A stretch of 64,000 bases of DNA from Monosporascus cannonballus (Eukaryota; Ascomycota; Sordariomycetes; Xylariales). The notes beneath the pieces were generated by a model. The model was not told the DNA's origin, made no database searches, and saw only the letters and a list, made by a program, of their open reading frames with translations. A program made the translations under genes and the position numbers. Of the stretch, positions 58,654 through 64,000 are shown in pieces. Location: contig QJNS01000146.1 in the NCBI GenBank assembly GCA_004154925.1, positions 124,001 through 188,000 on the forward strand, written 5' to 3'. Positions within the stretch are counted from its first letter, which is position 1; the number at the start of each line of letters is the position of its first letter.

Positions 58654-61600
58654 TTAACGATTGGACCATTGAAGCTTGGAAAATATGGTGGTACTGAAGG
58701 TGGAGATGTTCGCCCGCCTACGGATCTTTTTTGGCGCATTAGTGTTGGTGGCCGTATTAACACCTTTTAACCCCAACTTGAATTCATGACCGTCGTGATG
58801 AACATCCTCTACGTGCATGTAGCACTTGAAGCAGAGATCATAGTCGTCGCATTCCTCATCCGTGCAGTGGTAGTACTTCCACCGCCTGGGCTGTACGGCT
58901 GTTAGCAACCGGTGTAGCGTTACAATGCTTTCTCCTTAGTTACTTACCAAGTAGCACACATCGCAACATCCACCATAGTAGGCCCCTGGCCCGTCGGGTA
59001 ACCCCACGCCCTTGTCACCCGGTTCTGGAAGGGGCTCAAGCTCTTCGCTGTCGGTTGTGCCGTGGACCACAGCAATGTGGCGGGGTGTCCAGCCATCTTT
59101 AGTCCGGGCCTGGGGATCCGCTCCCCTATTCACCAGTGTCTGTATGACCTCCTTCCGCGGCAATCGACAAGCCCAATGGAGCGGCGTCCAGCCGGCTAGG
59201 TCCGGCTGATTAATCAGACGCGAGGCGTCAAAGCCCTCCTCACTACACTTCGTCAGTATCTCCGTTACCCTGTCAGCTGACTCAGAGATGGCTGCATAGT
59301 GAAGAATGTTGAGGCCTTGGTTGTCCTTGCTAGGTTCCCATGACATCTGGTAGAGCCGTTGACTAGTCCTTTTGGTGTTCTCCCAGATTTCTTCTACCTG
59401 GCTCCAGCTTTTGCGCATTATGGCTAGGTGCAGCGGAAGTCGGCCCGCGATGTCGATGACAAGTAACGAGCGGCTAGATCGCTTAGTCAGCCAGGCGACC
59501 ACATCCTCATGGGCCTCATAACGGGCAGCGGCATGCAATGCCGTAAAGTATCGGCCGCCCACGGCCAGTGGAGTCACCCCGCTCTTCTCAAGGAGTTCTA
59601 ACACCTCGATGCATTTCTCCGGTGGCTCCCCCCGAAATCCGACGACAGCAGACTGGATTGCAGTTCCGTATTTGCCGCTGACCGACAGCACCAGGTCCCT
59701 TCGGAGAATTTTGAGACAGATCTTAATGGTCTCGAGCTTCGCCGCAACACAAGCGGCATTGAGTATAGTCCCATATCTTCCTGACGTGATGTCGGCGTTA
59801 GCCCCCATCTCAACCAGCAGGTTGATTTTCTTGCCGTCGGCGCCAGCGGATATGGCGGCATGCAAAGGTGTGCCATAACCGGGTTCTACCCCGTTAATGG
59901 CGGCCTTTCCAGCGGGATGCTCTAACAGCTGCTTCAGAAGCGCAAGGCGTCCCTTGGAGGCCGCGTAGTGCAGGGCTTTGCCTGCCGATGCATGCTTAAC
60001 CGTGTCCGAAGCAAACCATATATCCAGGACAAGCTTCAACAACTTGCTACTGCCTCTCCCGAGGGCCGTGATTAGCGCCTCGGTCGGCGTTAGGTGGTCC
60101 TCGTGCTTCCCTTGGGTGTAAAAGTGTAGAAGGACTTCGGTGACGGGAGGCTTGGACAGACCCCAGGAGAAATCGAGGAGGCTAGAATAACGATTCCACC
60201 TCGTAGGCAACCTCATTCTGGCGCCCCTCTCAAGAAGTAGGCGAACGAGGACTGGGTGCTCCGAGTAGATGGCGCGACCCAAGGGACTTTCACCGTCCTC
60301 TCCCTCGATGTCCAGCCGTGCACCGCTGTCTACTAGAATTTTGGTGACTTCAAATAGCCCTCTTCTTGTTGACAGAAGAATGGCGCAGTCGCCGCTGGAG
60401 TCCTTGTGCCCTGTGTCGGCGCCCCGCAGGATAAGCTGCTCTACCATCCTCGGATGGCCCCCCCTTACGGCCGATAAGAGGGCGCTCTCGCCATCGGTGC
60501 CACTTTCGTTGACGGGACAGCCCAAGTCGAGAAGGTAGTTTGCAACTTTGCAATAGCCATTTCTCGCTGCCTCCATTAGACCCTTCGCTCTTTGCACATT
60601 GTCATAGCGGCGAGCGAGTGCCTTGACAGTTTGAAGCTGCCCTCTTGCACAAGCGGCGGCAAGGGGCGTGCGCTCCCAGCGGTCCTCTGATGTGAGGTCA
60701 GAGATGGTGCCAGTGAGAAACTCAATGACGTCTGCGTGGCCTCGATAGCAAGCAAAATGCAACGGAATGCTTTGGCTCCGTCGGGACACTTGGTTCGTCA
60801 CGGAACCTTTGGCAATTAGCTCCTTGATCAAGTCGGCCCGCCCTGCCTTCGCAGCGAGATGCAGTACCGTCCTGGCCTTATCATCTATGATATTAGGATC
60901 CGCTCCGCGTTCGAGGAGACATTTTCCCACACTAGGAAGGTCTCTATCGGCGGCGGCAAAGAGGACTGTCATGCCATCCGAGTTTGCCATGTCGAGAGGA
61001 GCCAAAGCGCTGTCATCTGGGAAGGGGGGTGGGGATGTCTCTGAATACTCGGCATCCGTTCCAACCGAAGGCTCTTCCTTGTGGCATTGGGGGGGAGCGA
61101 CAGCTTCGTCATTGCTGAGGAAGCTGGGGTCAGTCAATCGTGACCTGATCGTCTCGTCGTGCTCGAATGGTCCATGAACATCCGTGACGATGGGAAAGCG
61201 GTCGATAACCAGCTCGGCCACGTGTGAATGACCCTGCTGGATCGCAAGGTGAAGCGAAAAGTCCCCGTGTGTGTCAGCTACAGTGACATCAGCACCATTA
61301 TCGAGAAGGGTTTTGGTAGTCTCCCAGTGGCCGTGGAAGCCGGCCGCGTGGAGCGCTGTCTCCCCATTTTTGCCATTACCGCTGTCCATGTGAGCTCCGT
61401 TTAGGGCGAGAAAGTGTACAATAGATGCGAAGCCGCGGGCACTGCTAATAAAGAGTGGCCTGCGGCCGTCCGGGGAAAGAACATTGAGCGAGACTCCGGC
61501 TTCCCAGACCTTGGTCATACATGCCAAGTTCCCATAATAAGCTGCCCGGTGAATTGGTGTCCACCTGGACTCCTCGTCCTGGCCAGCTATTCGTCTCCTC

Positions 61601-64000
61601 AGATTCTGGTTGGCGAGCAGTTCATTGAGGGCCTTCTCGTCACCATATTCCACCGCTAGGTCCAGCGCGTCCGAGAACCAAGCCTCCAGCCCCGGCCACG
61701 TGGTCATACTAAGAAGTTCATCCCGGATGTTGTTCGACGTGGTGACGTTACCCAATACTTGGGCGGTTAACTGGGCTTGGGCCATTGTCTGCCAGTACCG
61801 GTCTTTCAGTATTGGCATGACACTGGCCCTTAGTGCTTCATGAATGTCGCCACATGTTGCTGCCACAGCTCTCGCAATCGCCCCTGGCTCTATAACATCG
61901 AGCTTCGTAACCAGAGATATAACGGTGGCTTTGTCACCGAGCTCAGCAGCACGGATAAGAAGTCGCCCAGGCCAAGACAGGGGCAATGGACGGCTTGCGA
62001 GTTGGTATCGGGTCTCCAAATCCTCCAGCTTGTCCAGACTCAAAAAACTCTCCACAAGTTCCGAGTCACTAGAAGTGACACCATCGCTCTGGTATGGTGG
62101 GAAAGAGAGATGCTCCACAAGGTAGAGCCACCGATGCACACACGTGCGGTCCTCCACGAAGGACAAAAATGGCTCCAAATCATGGTGTTTGGAAGAATGA
62201 TGGCTCGTCATAGCCAGTCGATAGTGGATGATCCAGTTTCGTGCCGCATACTCTGCGAGAGCGCGTTGGGGGGCAGTCATCTCATCAATCGCTACCTTGT
62301 AGTTGTTCGGTTGGTTGGGAGGGACATCCTGCGCAGCGTTGGCTTCTTCCCCAGTCTCCTCGTTGGCACCCTCCGAGTCACCTGCTCCTTTCTCTTTGGT
62401 TGAGTTGAAAACATGCGTTAGTAGGAAGGAGGAGCATGACTGAGCAAGATGGAGGTGGGGAGAAGCAGTTGTACCAAGATACATCGATGACAATCCCGAT
62501 AGGAGCCGCCGCATCTGGGGATATGAGACGCGAAGGAAAATCCTACCCAAATTGATCTCGGTAGTTTCGGATATGATCTTGAGTAAATGGACTGCTAAAC
62601 CATGTTGAATGTTTATGACGAGACTTTCGCGGTTTGGTTTAGCATTGTCGAGGGCTAGAATCAAATCTAGTTCTTCCACAGACAGTGGCCGCATCGCAAA
62701 AGCGATCCATGTCAACATGACAAATGTTGGTCTTCCTAATGTCCGAACACGCAACGACAAGATTTGTAGTGGCAGGCAATCGGATATGAGGAGCGGATTT
62801 GGATGCTCTGTACAGACCTCCACGTCTTCAGGTTTGAGATCCAGTTCGAAATGCCTGGCTTCATCGACACCTAGCTGGACGCCATCGGCGAACGTGAGAA
62901 CCAGCCTGAACAGAGAGTCCGTATCCCGTAGGCATGAATCGATACTTTGAAGAACTTTGAAGCTTGCTGGGGTCTTGATGTGCAGGAATCCGTACGTGGG
63001 GATTCCAATTGGCGCGTGTATAGCGGTCATTAAGCATACCCAAATGCCTCTTTCCCTCCATGACTTGGAATGGCTGCTGATGGCGTCGGTGAGAATGGGC
63101 ATCAAATGCTGCATGTGCAAGAAGACCCGAGGTTGTTGTGTGGCAATCTGCTTCAAAAGGCCGAGGTAGATGTCCGCCTCCCCGTGGTTATCTTGATTGT
63201 TGACTGTGTTGATGGCCGGGCATGAGTTCCACAGTGCCTCGGGACACTTCTGAATCGCTCGCGCAACCGACACCAAGACCTTGAAGGGATCTATTTGGTC
63301 CCCCAAGCGAATCTTCGCATATCTGTGGGAGGTATTGGATGATGCCCAATCCGCCAATCTAGAGTCCTTGAAACAGGCTGTGCCCGTCCTGGAAGAGAGT
63401 AGAAGCGGCAGTTCCGGATACTCAGTGTCATGCCTTGAGCGGGAAGAATCAAGAACAGCCATGAAGTGTCTGAAATTATCCCAGTGTGCTGCAAAGCAAA
63501 ACTGAATTAACGGTTTTCCATGACGTGTCCAGAGATCTAGAGAGAGACATACCGATTTTAGCATTAATTAGGTGACTCTGCAGCAGATTCTCCTCATAGC
63601 GGGTCATATAGTGGCTCAGACCGTGGTAAACGCGCTTACTGCCGATTCTGATCTCGTTCTCCAGGCCCAACGTTGCAGAGGCCTCTGGGACAACCTGCAG
63701 TTTGGGTTAGATTAGTATTTCATACGCTTGGATCTCTTCAGCCTCTCTAATGGCTGTTGGCAGGTGTTGAGATCGGTCATAGCTCACTATAGTGTAAGCC
63801 GTCGGAGACGGCGGCGGTGCTTGATAATAGCTAATGATGGCGAACATGTGGGAGATGAAGCTAAATCTCTCATCAACGCGTTCAAGATGTCTGGAGATTT
63901 TGTTCACTGTTGATGGAACCCAGTCGGCAAAGAGTCCGGTGTAGCACTCTTCCATGACACTAATAATGGTCGAGTCCAGGCTGTGCGTGTCTGAAGCACG
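58654..64000 (-). CDS. NLR-like ankyrin-repeat protein with C-terminal ZZ zinc finger (partial; 1710 aa visible)
   Basis: Minus-strand exons visible are 64000-63788 (open at the window edge), 63694-63553, 63488-58948 and 58890-58654. Introns of 93, 64 and 57 nt have GTGAGC, GTATGT and GTAAGT donors and keep phase. The N-terminal 700 residues have an NTPase-like core (FMAVLDSSRS, LPLLLSSRTG) and the TWIAFAMRPLSVEELDL motif common after NACHT domains in fungal proteins; the P-loop would lie beyond the window. About 20 ankyrin repeats follow (residues about 755-1600; RWTPIHRAAYYGN to DGWTPRHIAVVHG). The end is a ZZ finger split by the last intron: CDVC in one exon, CTDEEC, CFKC and HHDGH in the next, so all zinc ligands exist only after splicing. 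Fungal proteins of this type are thought to sense non-self or infection. The last 22 residues run into AT-rich DNA and may not be original. Confidence 0.9.

Noticed and set aside
1..64000. CRISPR array, bacterial operon or rRNA genes
   Set aside because: No regularly spaced repeats with unique spacers and no rRNA signatures; introns and families are eukaryotic.

Overview
The window looks like a filamentous ascomycete (Pezizomycotina) chromosome segment with a two-speed layout. Gene-bearing, GC-balanced DNA sits at about 3.0-23.6 kb and 58.5-64.0 kb. Extremely AT-rich DNA fills 1-2.9 kb and 23.7-58.4 kb, and carries the mark of repeat-induced point mutation (RIP): C-to-T and G-to-A changes on both strands, old coding sequence full of TAA/TAG codons, and most surviving cytosines in CpG. 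The genes have short introns (about 40-125 nt) with GTRNGT-like donors and CTAAC/CTGAC-like branch sites, and several products belong to families typical of such fungi. No genus can be named from the sequence alone.

Gene island 1 (3.0-23.6 kb), in order: a broken copy (3.03-3.52 kb) of the gene beside it; that neighbour, a small secreted/single-pass membrane protein of no recognised family (4425-5071, +); GPI2/PIG-C, a subunit of the first enzyme of GPI-anchor synthesis (7045-8629, -); another unrecognised signal-peptide plus single-TM protein (10274-11006, +); a fungal annexin with a long disordered N-terminus and an Arg/Glu repeat tail (12871-15237, +); an RRM-type RNA-binding protein (16850-18403, -); and a five-exon cytochrome P450 of pisatin-demethylase type (21485-23202, +). 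The two housekeeping-like genes and the orphan genes show no operon-like or cluster logic. Both edges of the island carry dense GGGTA/TACCC palindromes that resemble subterminal repeats of hAT-type DNA transposons.

The AT block (23.7-58.4 kb) is a nest of decayed Ty3/Gypsy LTR retrotransposons that can be unpicked from exact 5-bp target duplications. Family F1 copy Z (LTR from 23985) was entered by F1 copy Y (24644-45727, duplication GTAAA). Y then received two F2-family elements in opposite orientation: F2a (24973-32201, GTTAT) and F2b (32367-39547, CTGCC). Y still shows a zinc knuckle, RT, RNase H and a C-terminal chromodomain as fossils. F2a and F2b show the zinc knuckle and RT motif on the minus strand. 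Mutation tapers off at the outer edge of every element. An inverted F1 fragment follows, then about 10.5 kb of AT-rich DNA of unknown origin.

Gene island 2 (58.65-64 kb) is the 3' part of a large NLR-like gene on the minus strand. It has an NTPase-like N-terminal part that runs off the window, about 20 ankyrin repeats, and a ZZ zinc finger completed by splicing. Such genes are often linked to non-self recognition in fungi and often lie next to repeat-rich DNA.
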